DNA of 64,000 nucleotides from Desulfosporosinus youngiae DSM 17734 (GCF_000244895.1 NZ_CM001441.1:4306198-4370197), one strand, 5' to 3'. Positions 24,409-32,982 are shown, counted from the first letter of the stretch. Notes: generated by a model from the letters alone, not told the origin. Translations and numbers: made by a program.

Positions 24409-24818
24409 ACAGACGAACACTCCCCGCAATACCCATATATTTCCAAATTATGACCCATAACACGAAAATCATCATCTTTGATCTTCGGCATAAACTTCTC
24501 CACCGGGCAATTATCCATTGAGAGAATTTTGTGGCAGCACAAACATACGGCATAGTGCTTATGCTGAAAACGGTTGAGCTCATAAAGGGCCATATCATTG
24601 CTCATCATAGCAATTTTGACAACCAGGCCTTTCTTCACAAAAAGCTCCAATATGCGATAGACGGTAGAACGCCAAGCGGATTCACCGTCTTTTTCGATTT
24701 CGGAGTAGATTTCCATGGCACTTAGAGGCTTATCCGCCTGTTCCAGCACGGAGAGCACACTTTCACGGGGTTTAGTCTTTTTCATGCCGGAAGGCCAGCC
24801 TTTTTGTTCCTCTTTCAA
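24399..24818 (-). CDS. zur: Fur-family regulator, probable Zur
   Basis: A 139-residue Fur-family repressor. The winged helix is at about 12-80 (SAMEIYSEIEKDGESAWRST, VYRILELFVKKGLV), followed by the metal-binding dimerisation domain with HKHYAVCLCCHK and a C-terminal CGEC pair; the two Cys pairs form the structural zinc site. Fur, Zur and PerR cannot be separated with certainty from sequence, but its place in the same operon as znuACB and the zinc GTPase makes Zur likely. It would bind the two matching 27-bp palindromes at 19934 and 27574. It lies 21 bases after znuB. Confidence 0.85.
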   Translation of the reverse strand: MKEEQKGWPSGMKKTKPRESVLSVLEQADKPLSAMEIYSEIEKDGESAWRSTVYRILELFVKKGLVVKIAMMSNDMALYELNRFQHKHYAVCLCCHKILSMDNCPVEKFMPKIKDDDFRVMGHNLEIYGYCGECSSVSI

Positions 24819-24839
24819 TGGTTATTCACCCCTTTACAT

Positions 24840-25679
24840 TTACTTGACATAACTACGTTTATCCGCAGTCAATACAATGCGGGCCAACATTTTTTTCGTC
24901 AACAAAATCAACACCAGGCATAGAACACCTATCAGCACGATGGTTCCTCCGGGTTTTAAGCGCGCATAATAGGCCGTGAACAGCCCGGTTACCATGAAGA
25001 AAACAGCGAAGCAGACCGAGTATATGACCGTCTGCTTGTAGCTCTTGCCCAACTGCATGGCGCAGGCCACCGGAACAACCATCAGTGAGGAAACAATCAG
25101 GGCACCCACCGTGCGTGCGGCAACAGATACCGTAACGGCTGTCAGTATGGTAAAGATAACGTTGATAACCCTTACCGGAACCCCCGCGAGCCGCGCGGCT
25201 CTTTCATCCAGAGCGATATAAAACAACTCTTTATACAACAGAACAAAGGCAAGCATAATTGTACCGCTGATACAAGCCACCAGTATCATTTCAAAATCGC
25301 TGATGGCAACGATGCTGCCGAACAAAAAACTGTTGAAATTAGCCGCGTTTTTCACGAAGCCGGATAATACACCAGCCAGCCCGACACCTGCCGACATGAT
25401 GATGGCGATGGACATCTCCGAGAACTTAGGTATCTTTTTGCGGATGACCTCAATGCCCAGCGCGGCGGCGATACAGGCGGCAACCGCGCCCAATATGGGG
25501 TTGATACCCAGGATCAGGCCGGCGGCCACACCGGCCAGGGAGGTATGGGACAAGGCATCCCCTATCATCGAGAGGCGCTTTAACACCACAATGATCCCGA
25601 TACAGGGGATGATGAGGGCCAACAGAATTCCGACTATGAAAGCCCGCCGCATAAAATCATATTCCAGAATCACTGCCAT
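24840..25679 (-). CDS. znuB: zinc ABC permease (ZnuB), copy 2
   Basis: A 279-residue ABC-3 family permease from the ATG at 25679, which follows GAAGGAGATAAAGGG; the frame is open to 25838 but that part merely overlaps the ATPase gene. It has the family signature VLKRLSMIGDALSHTSLAGV and the conserved TVGALIVSSLMVVPVA. About eight to nine helices are expected. The start overlaps the end of znuC by 23 bases. Confidence 0.9.
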   Translation of the reverse strand: MAVILEYDFMRRAFIVGILLALIIPCIGIIVVLKRLSMIGDALSHTSLAGVAAGLILGINPILGAVAACIAAALGIEVIRKKIPKFSEMSIAIIMSAGVGLAGVLSGFVKNAANFNSFLFGSIVAISDFEMILVACISGTIMLAFVLLYKELFYIALDERAARLAGVPVRVINVIFTILTAVTVSVAARTVGALIVSSLMVVPVACAMQLGKSYKQTVIYSVCFAVFFMVTGLFTAYYARLKPGGTIVLIGVLCLVLILLTKKMLARIVLTADKRSYVK

Positions 25680-26433
25680 ACCCTTTATCTCCTTCTTGCC
25701 GGCGTTGATCGTCGTTGGCCGGGTGCTTGTGCCTGTGTAAAAGCTCTTCATCGACCTGGGATTTTTCCAGTTCCACAAGAGACCCTTCTTCCAGACATAA
25801 AATCCGTGAAACATAGTTTGCCGCTCTGCCCGTATCATGGGTAACCATCACAATCGTAAGACCTGTTTTCCGATTTAATTGTGACAGCAATTCATAAAGG
25901 GATCGTACGGTTTGGGCGTCCACGCCGGTGGTGGGCTCGTCGAGCAGCAAAAGCACCGGATCGTTCACCAGCACCCGCGCCAGCATGACCCGCTGCTGCT
26001 GGCCTCCCGAAAGCTCGCCGATCAGCCGCTTGGAGTAGGCAGCCATATCCACCAGCTCAAGGGCGCGCTGTGTTTTCTCACGATGCTCCTTTTTCGGAAA
26101 CCGCAACAGCCCAATCTGGGAAAAAAGGTTTGCTTTGACGATTTCCTCAGCAGTAGCGGGAAAGCCGGCACCGCTTTGGAATCCGGCTTGCGGCAGATAG
26201 CCGATTTTCGGCCAGTTCCTGAATTGATGGATATCCTGATCAAATAGCCGGATGTTCCCCACTGCCGGGGCAAGCTCTCCCAATAGGAGACGCAATAAGG
26301 TGCTTTTGCCCGTACCATTCGAGCCGATGATAGCGACAAAATCCCCTTGAGAAACGGAAAAGCCGATTTTCCTGAAAACCGGCTCATTCCCGTGATTGAA
26401 ACTCAAATTATCCACTTCGATTACCTTAGGCAT
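25657..26433 (-). CDS. znuC: zinc ABC ATPase (ZnuC), copy 2
   Basis: A 258-residue ATPase with Walker A GSNGTGKST, Q-loop YLPQ, signature LSGGQQQRV, Walker B LLLLDEPTTGVD and H-loop IVMVTHD. The C-terminus ends in a charged tail containing LLHRHKHP, which may bind metal. It lies 10 bases after znuA copy 2. Confidence 0.9.
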   Translation of the reverse strand: MPKVIEVDNLSFNHGNEPVFRKIGFSVSQGDFVAIIGSNGTGKSTLLRLLLGELAPAVGNIRLFDQDIHQFRNWPKIGYLPQAGFQSGAGFPATAEEIVKANLFSQIGLLRFPKKEHREKTQRALELVDMAAYSKRLIGELSGGQQQRVMLARVLVNDPVLLLLDEPTTGVDAQTVRSLYELLSQLNRKTGLTIVMVTHDTGRAANYVSRILCLEEGSLVELEKSQVDEELLHRHKHPANDDQRRQEGDKGYGSDSGI

Positions 26434-26443
26434 TATAATCCCC

Positions 26444-27427
26444 TTACTGCAGTGCCGTCTTGAGGTTTTCTAAATTTTGACGCATAACGGAGAAGTAATC
26501 CCCACCGGCCGCCCGCTGCTCGTCGCTCAGACCTTCTATCGGACTTAAAACATCCGTGCGGGCGTCAATGGCTTTCGCTATGGTTTCGGCCACTTTGGGA
26601 CTTACCAATTCCTCGAAGAAGATCACCCTTACCTTATGCTCTTTAGCGAACTCAATGATTTCAGCCACCCTCGCCGGGTCGGGTTCGGAATCGGGGGACA
26701 GACCTTCGATCCCAACCTGATTTAAGCCATAGGCCGCGCACAAATAACCAAATGCTTGATGGGCAACAATAATGTCTTTGTTCGGCAGAGGGGTAAGGGT
26801 ATCTTTGAACTCTTTGTCAAGTACGTCCAGATCGGCTGCATATTTCGCATAGTTCGCCTCATAATAATCCTTGTTATCAGGATCCGCCTGGACAAAGGCG
26901 TTTTTGATGTTTTCCATTTCCGCCTTGGCATTTAAGGGGCTTAGCCAAACATGGGGATCGTATTTCTCCTCTTCGTCGGAATGTTCATCTGCTGCTGCAT
27001 CAGCATGCGCCTCTTCTTCGCCCTCATGCTCATGGTGGTGCCCCTCCCTAAGAGTTAAGCCCTTCGACGCTTCAACAACAACCAGGTCTTTGTTTTGCAG
27101 GGATTCCAAAACGTCCTCAGCCCAGTGTTCCATACCGGCTCCGTTATAAATGAAGACGGCGGCTTTTTCAAGCCCTGTGATATCGGCGGCCGTCGGCTCC
27201 CAATCATGGGGTTCGCTTCCGGCCGGAACCATGTTCACGACAGAAACTTTATCCCCGCCAATCTTTGCTGCAAAATCGTACATCGGATAAAAGCTTGCAT
27301 AGACGGACAGCGTTTCTTTTTGAGTTTGGCTGTCGTCTGCCTTTGATGAAGGGGACGTGGTACCGCACCCCGCAAGCAGAAATAAAACCAAACTCCCAGC
27401 TAAAAGTAAACTCCAGAACCTTTTCAT
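26444..27427 (-). CDS. znuA: zinc-binding lipoprotein (ZnuA/AdcA type), copy 2
   Basis: A 327-residue SBP_bac_9 lipoprotein with signal LLLAGSLVLFLLAGC (lipobox LLAGC). All the expected metal-site segments are present: GSEPHDWEPTA, YDPHVWLSP, IIVAHQAFGYLC and the C-terminal ARTDVLSPIEG. A His/Glu-rich loop (EGHHHEHEGEEEAH) sits between the first and second segments, as in high-affinity zinc ZnuA/AdcA proteins. It is the first gene of the seven-gene zinc operon, downstream of a consensus promoter with a Zur-type palindrome. Confidence 0.92.
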   Translation of the reverse strand: MKRFWSLLLAGSLVLFLLAGCGTTSPSSKADDSQTQKETLSVYASFYPMYDFAAKIGGDKVSVVNMVPAGSEPHDWEPTAADITGLEKAAVFIYNGAGMEHWAEDVLESLQNKDLVVVEASKGLTLREGHHHEHEGEEEAHADAAADEHSDEEEKYDPHVWLSPLNAKAEMENIKNAFVQADPDNKDYYEANYAKYAADLDVLDKEFKDTLTPLPNKDIIVAHQAFGYLCAAYGLNQVGIEGLSPDSEPDPARVAEIIEFAKEHKVRVIFFEELVSPKVAETIAKAIDARTDVLSPIEGLSDEQRAAGGDYFSVMRQNLENLKTALQ

Positions 27428-27573
27428 GTTTCAATAACCTCCTCCAATTATGTAATTTTTATAACCATTCTTGTTTGCGCCGTTGAAAGCACTCCTTGCA
27501 GATGAGAATCTTGTTGGTGTACACAGCCCTCTTCAACCCTCTTCTTTGTAAATATATGCCACACCGGAACCTT

Positions 27574-27600
27574 AAATGCAAATGCATTGCATTTGCATTT
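27574..27600. promoter_or_regulatory. perfect 27-bp palindrome, putative Zur operator of znuA copy 2 operon
   Basis: Two perfect 13-base arms, AAATGCAAATGCA and its complement, around a single central base. It starts where the -10 of the operon promoter ends, at the transcription start. It matches the core of the palindrome at 19934-19960 with a single mismatch, so one repressor probably controls both zinc importers. Confidence 0.85.
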
Positions 27601-27629
27601 ATTATATTTTGGTAAATTAGAGATGTCAA
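27601..27629 (-). promoter_or_regulatory. consensus promoter of second zinc operon
   Basis: On the minus strand a perfect -35 TTGACA (27624-27629), a 17-base spacer and a perfect -10 TATAAT (27601-27606). The Zur-type palindrome begins directly after the -10. A perfect vegetative promoter under tight repression fits a starvation-induced operon. Confidence 0.85.
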
Positions 27630-27800
27630 GTCAAATTATAGGTCTCCAAAAAGCGTATTAACTGAATATAAAAGGGGTAGCCGGAATAAATCGGCATAAA
27701 ATAATACAACTATTTAAATACAATAGTGTTTGTATTCGCTTCTAAAATGTAACTAATCCAGGAAACATGGCGTGAAGATTACCTAATGAATAGACGAACA

Positions 27801-27851
27801 GCGAAGGTATGCCCGTTATGGAGGGACCCTCCATAACAGGCATACCTTCGC
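27801..27851. repeat. 51-bp near-perfect palindrome in gene-free region
   Basis: Arms of 25 bases (starting GCGAAGGTATGCC) with one mismatch around a single central base. It lies in the 1-kb stretch without intact genes between the zinc operon and the MarR gene. No T-run follows on either strand, so it is not a simple terminator. It may be a dispersed palindromic repeat or part of a decayed mobile element. Confidence 0.7.
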
Positions 27852-27898
27852 TTCACACCATTTAGAATTCTCAGCAAAGCAGATGCCGGATCAAGTGA

Positions 27899-28036
27899 TT
27901 CTTAGCTTCAGATGGAGTTTGCCCAAGAGGAATACTTACTCCAGCTGAAGCTTAGAAGAACTTATCCAGGGACGTAGCAGCCGTTATCTCCCTCTTATAG
28001 AAGATGGGAGTTTTACGGCTGGTAGTCATCGGATAA
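27899..28036. other. two adjacent compound hairpins, possible structured RNA or dispersed repeat
   Basis: Hairpin 1 (27899-27957) has outer arms TTCTTAGCTTCAG / CTGAAGCTTAGAA with one bulge, and an inner TGGAGT/ACTCCA stem. Hairpin 2 (27962-28036) has nested stems TTATCC/GGATAA, CAGCCGT/ACGGCTG and CTCCC/GGGAG. The nested stems with defined loops look like a folded RNA. There is no coding frame. I do not recognise the family; a dispersed intergenic element is equally possible. Confidence 0.4.
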
Positions 28037-28195
28037 ACGGATACAATCGTTCTTTAATCAACCGGGTTTACTCAAAAAAAAGAAGACCCAAGCTGACAGA
28101 TCCTACTCAAATAATCTTGATTGGTATGAAAAATTATACCTACAAATTGAATTGCAAATCATTATTTTTGTGACTATTCAGGTACTCAGTTAATT

Positions 28196-28420
28196 AACCA
28201 CAGATTACACAGATTAACACAGATTAAAAAAATACATTTTTAGCTCCAAACTATCAATCGCTTGTAACGCAATTGATAGTCGCCAAAGCTGATAAAAGGC
28301 CGATTTAATCCTGTAGCTTTGAGATAATTAATCATTATCGTCGCTTTCATTGACTCCCATCTTCGCCATTTTTTATACTTAATCCTTTTTAATCTGTAAA
28401 ATCTGTGTTAATCTGTGGTT
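28196..28420. mobile_element. 225-bp element with 35-bp inverted repeats around a gene remnant
   Basis: The left repeat (28196-28230) and right repeat (28386-28420) are 35 bases each, start AACCACAGATTA or AACCACAGATTAAC when read inward, and match imperfectly as inverted copies built from short CACAGATTA units. They enclose the 3' remnant of a GxxExxY-family gene. Similar ACAGATTA-rich repeats are, from general knowledge, common beside such genes in environmental bacteria. The layout looks like a decayed cassette or MITE-like unit. Confidence 0.6.
28240..28350 (-). pseudogene. 3' remnant of a GxxExxY-family (PD-(D/E)XK-like) gene
   Basis: The minus strand encodes 36 residues with the end pattern of GxxExxY proteins: NYLKATGL, then FISFGDYQLRYKRLI. 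This corresponds to the family ending INYLKATG-x3-GLLINFG-x4-YKR-(L/I). The usual GLLIN core is altered, and the upstream three quarters of the gene, including the GxxExxY box, is missing. The fragment sits exactly between two inverted repeats. The family assignment is by motif recall. Confidence 0.6.
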
Positions 28421-28449
28421 TCTCTTAGCGTTCTTTTCAAACCTTCGCT

Positions 28450-28917
28450 TTAAAGTTCATCCTTAGCGATTAAACAATGTAATGTCTCTAATCCGACAAT
28501 AATTTTATGCAGATCATCCTTACTGGCATCCTTAAGGATATCGTAAATGTATTTATGGATTAAATCATGCAGGGCATTATTTTTCTGCCATTCAGGCGAC
28601 AATGACAGACGAACGGTCCTCCGGTTACTTTCCGGGATTTCCCTGATTACTACGCCCTGATTGACCAAACGATCTACGATTCCTGATACCGTACTTTTGG
28701 AAAGACCTAAACAGTCACTTAGCTCGTTTAAGGTTGAAAAGGGATTCTTATGCAGACCCATAATCAGGCCAATTTGGGGCCCGGTAAAACCAAACTGTCT
28801 TGATTTCTTGTAGATATGATCCCGATAGATTTTGTGGATAGATTTAAATAGAAATACTATTCGTTCAGAATCGTTACTCCAGGGCTGCTGCCATTCGGGC
28901 TTCTGATTCTGTTCCAT
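28450..28917 (-). CDS. MarR-family regulator of the efflux operon
   Basis: A 155-residue MarR-type winged-helix protein. The recognition region is STLNELSDCLGLSKSTVSGI, followed by VDRLVNQGVVIREIPESNRR in the wing. The start ATG has GGGGAGGT and lies inside the end of the MFS gene (44-base overlap). As the last gene of an emrAB-like operon it is probably an autorepressor that responds to a substrate of the pump, as EmrR does in other bacteria. Confidence 0.88.
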   Translation of the reverse strand: MEQNQKPEWQQPWSNDSERIVFLFKSIHKIYRDHIYKKSRQFGFTGPQIGLIMGLHKNPFSTLNELSDCLGLSKSTVSGIVDRLVNQGVVIREIPESNRRTVRLSLSPEWQKNNALHDLIHKYIYDILKDASKDDLHKIIVGLETLHCLIAKDEL

Positions 28918-30505
28918 TTAATACCTCCCCTTTGGTAAGACCTTTCCCGGCTTGATCCTTCCTGGGCTTTTTTCTGGTTTTCATCATCAGTACCATAAAG
29001 ATCGCCAGAAACACGGCCAGAACCGTTACAGCTATGACATAATTCATAGCATCCAGATAAGCCTGTGCGTAAACCATTTTCCCGAGAGTTGTCAACGCTG
29101 ACCCGTAAGCCTCCCCTTGAGATAATCCGTTTTTCATATAAATTCCTTGCAAGCCCTGCAGGACAGAGCCTGCAGTATGATTAAACGGAGTAATCTGCTC
29201 AGTCAGCCGGGCGTAGTTTTCCGTTGATCGCGACGAAATCATGGTTGTCATAAATGTAATAGCCAAGGCGTTTAAGATACTGCGGACTGTCGTGGACAAA
29301 GCAGTCGCTTTCCCGAAAAGATGTTTGGGAACATCATTCATACCTGCAGTATTAACCGGCATCATGGCAAAGCCAAGTCCAACCCCTCTTAACGCTGCTA
29401 CTAAAGTAATTGTTGACATAGGTGTATTCATATTAAACATCGACATTTCATAAGTGGCAAAGGCCACGATAATAAGACCGGGAATTGTCACAACCTTTGC
29501 CCCAAATCTGTCAAAAAGCGCACCACTTATAGGCATCATCAACCCTGAGGCTATGGCTGAGGGAAACAGGATTAAACCGGTTTCCATTGCAGTATAACCT
29601 CTTATATTTTGTAAAAACAGTGGTAAGACATACATTCCGCCCATCAAAGCCAGAGTCGTCACACCCGTAATAAATTGGCTTAGAGTAAAATTATAAACTT
29701 TGAAGACTCGCAAATCAAGCAAAGGGTCCGGATGAGTCAATTCATTGACGACGAAAATCAGCAGACTAAATAAGCCGAAGGTGAGAATCAAAGGAAATTT
29801 AACATTCCCCCAGTCAATGGAATTGCCTTCGCCGAAAACATAGAGAACGCTGACAATACCTGAAATCGAAGAAATAAATCCGATGTAATCAAAATTCCCT
29901 TTATAGGGTTTTAAAGCGGTTTCTTTCAGCAACAGCCCTGCAACAATAACTCCGATCACACCCACCGGAACATTAACGTAAAAAATAAAGCGCCAATCCA
30001 TATGGGCTATAATATAGCCGCCCAAGGTCGGGCCAATTGCCGGGGCGGACATTGAAGCGATACCCCAAAAGCCCAACGCCTTACCACGTTCATGAACAGC
30101 AAAGATCTGCATGATGTAGGCCATTCCCACAGGCATGATTGCCCCGCCGCCAATAGCCTGTATCACGCGAAAGACAATCATGGTATTGGTACTCCAGGCC
30201 AGGCCGCACAGAAATGATCCTATGGTAAAAATACCCAAGGCCCCGATAAAGAGTTTTTTAATCCCAAAGGTATCACTGATGAAGCCTGTTATAGGGACTA
30301 CCGCACCCATTGTCAAAGTGTATCCCGTTAGTATCCACTTAATGGTTTCCAAATCCGAACCAAAAACATTCATCATTTTCGGAATCGCAATATTAACAAT
30401 ACTGCTGTCCAGCATTACCATAAACGTTCCAATCACAACGACGAGCAAGGCCGACCATTTATATAAGCCATCACCCGCATTTTCAGGCATGTCATTCCCC
30501 GCCAT
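28874..30505 (-). CDS. MFS drug efflux pump, DHA2 / EmrB-QacA family
   Basis: A membrane protein of about 543 residues with 14 expected helices, taken from the ATG at 30505; a GTG nine bases upstream is possible. The DHA2 hallmarks are LDSSIVNIAIPKM (helix 1), the motif GFISDTFGIKKLFIGAL, and GGYIIAHMDWRFIFYVNVPV (motif C region). It pumps hydrophobic compounds by proton antiport. It lies seven bases after the adaptor gene at 30521, with which it would form an EmrAB-like pump. Confidence 0.9.
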   Translation of the reverse strand: MAGNDMPENAGDGLYKWSALLVVVIGTFMVMLDSSIVNIAIPKMMNVFGSDLETIKWILTGYTLTMGAVVPITGFISDTFGIKKLFIGALGIFTIGSFLCGLAWSTNTMIVFRVIQAIGGGAIMPVGMAYIMQIFAVHERGKALGFWGIASMSAPAIGPTLGGYIIAHMDWRFIFYVNVPVGVIGVIVAGLLLKETALKPYKGNFDYIGFISSISGIVSVLYVFGEGNSIDWGNVKFPLILTFGLFSLLIFVVNELTHPDPLLDLRVFKVYNFTLSQFITGVTTLALMGGMYVLPLFLQNIRGYTAMETGLILFPSAIASGLMMPISGALFDRFGAKVVTIPGLIIVAFATYEMSMFNMNTPMSTITLVAALRGVGLGFAMMPVNTAGMNDVPKHLFGKATALSTTVRSILNALAITFMTTMISSRSTENYARLTEQITPFNHTAGSVLQGLQGIYMKNGLSQGEAYGSALTTLGKMVYAQAYLDAMNYVIAVTVLAVFLAIFMVLMMKTRKKPRKDQAGKGLTKGEVLNGTESEARMAAALE

Positions 30506-30520
30506 CTTACACACACCTCA

Positions 30521-31174
30521 TTACTTTATATGGATCTTCACAATAGCATTAGTGCCAGGCAGTAACGTGACATCATTTTTATCAAACTCTATTTTTACAG
30601 GAATCTTCTGGATTACCTTGGTAAATGTACCGCTGGTGGATGAAGGGAGCAAAGCAAAGGTTGAGTTTGAAGCCTTTCCCACCTGCTTTATTTTTCCTGT
30701 AAATGACTTGTCAGAATATTGATCAATGGTGATGTCCACAAGCTGCCCTTCCTTGATTTTTATCAGCTTTGTTTCATCAATGTTGGCGCTAATATAGAGC
30801 TTTTCCGGGTCAACGATGATGGCAACTGTTTGACCGGTAGAAATATATTCCCCGACAGTCCCTTGCTTCTTAATAACGATCCCACCGATAGGTGCTCTAA
30901 AAACAGATTGATCAATGTTGGACTCTTGGAGACTGCTCAGTCCTTGACGCCCCAGGATCTGATCCTTAACAACAATATCTCCCTCTTCAACATTCAGTTC
31001 TAAAAGCTTCCCGGAAATCTGGGGACTGACACTTACCAAATCTCCTGTCACCCGGGCATCTTCTGTTGAAACATAATAAGCATTTTGGTACCAGTAATAG
31101 CCGCCAACACTGGCTAACGCTATAATCATTGCTGCAATTATTAACGTGATTAATTTCTTTCGCTTGTCAGCCAT
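30521..31174 (-). CDS. EmrA-like membrane fusion (adaptor) protein
   Basis: An HlyD-family adaptor of about 217 residues with an N-terminal membrane anchor (LITLIIAAMIIALASVGGYY), the biotinyl-lipoyl half-motif TEDARVTGDLVSVSPQISGK, then LLELNVEEGDIVVKDQILG, and the second half APIGGIVIKKQGTVGEYIST. It lacks a long coiled-coil hairpin between the lipoyl halves, so it is a compact form suited to a single membrane. Start taken at ATG 31174, with a GTG at 31183 also possible. It is placed between a second adaptor and the pump gene. Confidence 0.85.
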   Translation of the reverse strand: MADKRKKLITLIIAAMIIALASVGGYYWYQNAYYVSTEDARVTGDLVSVSPQISGKLLELNVEEGDIVVKDQILGRQGLSSLQESNIDQSVFRAPIGGIVIKKQGTVGEYISTGQTVAIIVDPEKLYISANIDETKLIKIKEGQLVDITIDQYSDKSFTGKIKQVGKASNSTFALLPSSTSGTFTKVIQKIPVKIEFDKNDVTLLPGTNAIVKIHIK

Positions 31175-31189
31175 CTTCCTCACCCACCC

Positions 31190-32155
31190 TTATTTAATCA
31201 AGCCAATTTCGGCCAGCATTCCCGGTTTCAATATTGAATCCTGGTTATCGACATTTATTCTCACTAAAACACTCTTACTGCGGGAATCAATAACAGGATC
31301 TATCACAGATATTTTTCCCTTAAACTGTTGTTCTTGAATGTCCGGTACTTTAACCACAACTTCGTCTCCAACATGAACATCTCCAATAAGTCCATCCGGC
31401 AATGAAGCCTTAACAAACAGCGAGTCCGGCTTAACGACTGAAATCAAGGTGACTCCCGGAGCGGCAAGTTCGCCCAGATTAATATTTTTTGCACTTACAA
31501 CTCCGGAGATCGGCGCTACAAGGGATCCATTGGCTAACTGAGTCTGGGCAAGTTCTAAGGCTGCCTGAGATTGAGCTACCTGCGCCCTTAAGACATTCAG
31601 GGACTCTTCAGATTCACCTTTGACTAATAGGTTTAGTTGGTTTTGCGCGGAATCGTATTGTGCCTGAGCCGCAGCCAACTGAGTCTGAGCAGATTCCAAC
31701 TGGGCTTGAGATATAGCTCCGGCTGCTAAAAGCTGTTGATTCCGATCAACATTAGTTTTAGAATTGGTATAGCTAACTTGGGCACTTGCTAAGGCTGACT
31801 CTGCCTGGGCAATCTGCTCGGGCCGCGCTCCTGCTTCCATCTTGAGCAGATTGGCCTGAGCAGTATTAACACCTGCCTGAGCCTGGGCCACCTGGGCTTC
31901 AATATCCTTCGTGTCCAGGGTAATTAACAAATCACCCTTCTGCACCACTGAGCCAACCTCAACGGAAATACTAGCTACTTTAGCAGACAACTTACTGGTG
32001 ATTTGAGCTTTTTCGTTGGCGTCTATAATTCCAGCCATTACAAAAACCGGTTTACTTACTTCAGCCACAGCATCTGTTTCAACCTTTGGGCTTGAACCAC
32101 TGCACCCTGTAAGCAAAACACTCATCATTAATAAAATACCAACCGCCCTTTTCAT
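31190..32155 (-). CDS. efflux adaptor lipoprotein, HlyD/AcrA type
   Basis: An adaptor of about 321 residues from the ATG at 32155, after CGAAGGAGGATTGG. The signal peptide is AVGILLMMSVLLTGC with lipobox LLTGC. Lipoyl halves (VEVGSVVQKGDLLITLDTKD and NGSLVAPISGVVSAKNINLG) flank a coiled-coil hairpin of about 110 residues rich in Ala and Gln (AQVAQAQAGVNTAQANLL and further heptads). A second adaptor for one pump is unusual in a Gram-positive operon. It is the first gene, after a good promoter. Confidence 0.87.
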   Translation of the reverse strand: MKRAVGILLMMSVLLTGCSGSSPKVETDAVAEVSKPVFVMAGIIDANEKAQITSKLSAKVASISVEVGSVVQKGDLLITLDTKDIEAQVAQAQAGVNTAQANLLKMEAGARPEQIAQAESALASAQVSYTNSKTNVDRNQQLLAAGAISQAQLESAQTQLAAAQAQYDSAQNQLNLLVKGESEESLNVLRAQVAQSQAALELAQTQLANGSLVAPISGVVSAKNINLGELAAPGVTLISVVKPDSLFVKASLPDGLIGDVHVGDEVVVKVPDIQEQQFKGKISVIDPVIDSRSKSVLVRINVDNQDSILKPGMLAEIGLIK

Positions 32156-32214
32156 TCCAATCCTCCTTCGTTTGTGTAAGAATCGTTCGTATACATACAT
32201 TTAGAGCACGATTT

Positions 32215-32243
32215 AATTTACTGCCATTTGAATTCTATGTCAA
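32215..32243 (-). promoter_or_regulatory. promoter of the efflux operon
   Basis: On the minus strand TTGACA (32238-32243), a 17-base spacer and TAAATT (32215-32220), about 60 bases before the first adaptor gene. An imperfect inverted repeat with AATCGT/ACGATT ends lies just downstream (about 32181-32213) and is a candidate MarR operator. Confidence 0.65.
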
Positions 32244-32357
32244 TACCTTTTTTCGATGATTTTTATTCAGATTTTATCATTGAGGACATTCGGAAGTGCT
32301 AAAGCTTTCTCGAACGCAAAAGCCATAAATGTAACAGGATTGCTCCTGAGTTTTATA

Positions 32358-32395
32358 AAAGGGCGCCCATCAGCCAAACCTGATGGGCGCCCTTT
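32358..32395 (-). terminator. terminator of the purine catabolism operon
   Basis: A perfect 16-bp stem (AAAGGGCGCCCATCAG and its complement) with a six-base loop, about 120 bases after the [2Fe-2S] subunit gene. The A/T flanks on both sides make it usable in either direction. It marks the end of the long minus-strand purine operon. Confidence 0.8.
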
Positions 32396-32517
32396 ATATG
32401 GTTATTTTATCCGGGTTTCAACCTCCGTCACAAAGGGATAGAACAACCTTTCCGGAAAGTACGTGTTATTGAGACAGGTCAATTTTGATATGCCTTTACT
32501 GCTTTCCTGGCTCCTTG

Positions 32518-32982
32518 CTATGCACGAGCCGCAATTTTAACCGCATCAACAATCTTCTGATAACCCGTACAGCGGCACAAATTGCCCGACAGGCCACGCC
32601 GGATTTCTTCCTCGCTGGGACTTGGCACTTTATCAAGGAGTGCTTTGGCCGCCAAAACCATACCCGGGGTGCAATAACCGCACTGAATGGCTCCCACCTC
32701 AATGAAAGCCTGTTGAATGGGATGAAGATGATCTTCCCTCCCCACCCCTTCAATCGTCAGCACCTCTCGGCCCTCTGCCTGAATGGCCAGTACCAAGCAG
32801 GAGTTAACAAGCTCTCCATCCAGAAGCACACTGCAGGCCCCGCAATCTCCTTCCCCGCATCCTTCCTTGGTTCCTGTGAGTCCCAGGACTTCCCGAAGAA
32901 GATAAAGCAGCGTGCGGTGTTCTTCGACCTGAACGACAACCGGGCTGCCGTTGACAATTAATCGAACTGTTTTAGCTGCCAT
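32518..32982 (-). CDS. xdhC: xanthine dehydrogenase-type [2Fe-2S] subunit
   Basis: A 154-residue iron-sulfur subunit of a molybdenum hydroxylase. The plant-ferredoxin-like N-terminal domain has the Cys motif CGEGDCGACSVLLDG plus NSC; the C-terminal helical domain has CGYCTPGM and CRCTGY, which hold the second cluster. It passes electrons from the molybdenum centre to FAD. It overlaps the FAD subunit gene by 25 bases. The length is normal. Confidence 0.92.
   Translation of the reverse strand: MAAKTVRLIVNGSPVVVQVEEHRTLLYLLREVLGLTGTKEGCGEGDCGACSVLLDGELVNSCLVLAIQAEGREVLTIEGVGREDHLHPIQQAFIEVGAIQCGYCTPGMVLAAKALLDKVPSPSEEEIRRGLSGNLCRCTGYQKIVDAVKIAARA

Noticed and set aside
28196..28420. CRISPR-like short repeats (CACAGATTA units)
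   Set aside because: Units are only about 10 bases, have no regular spacers, and are arranged as two inverted blocks.
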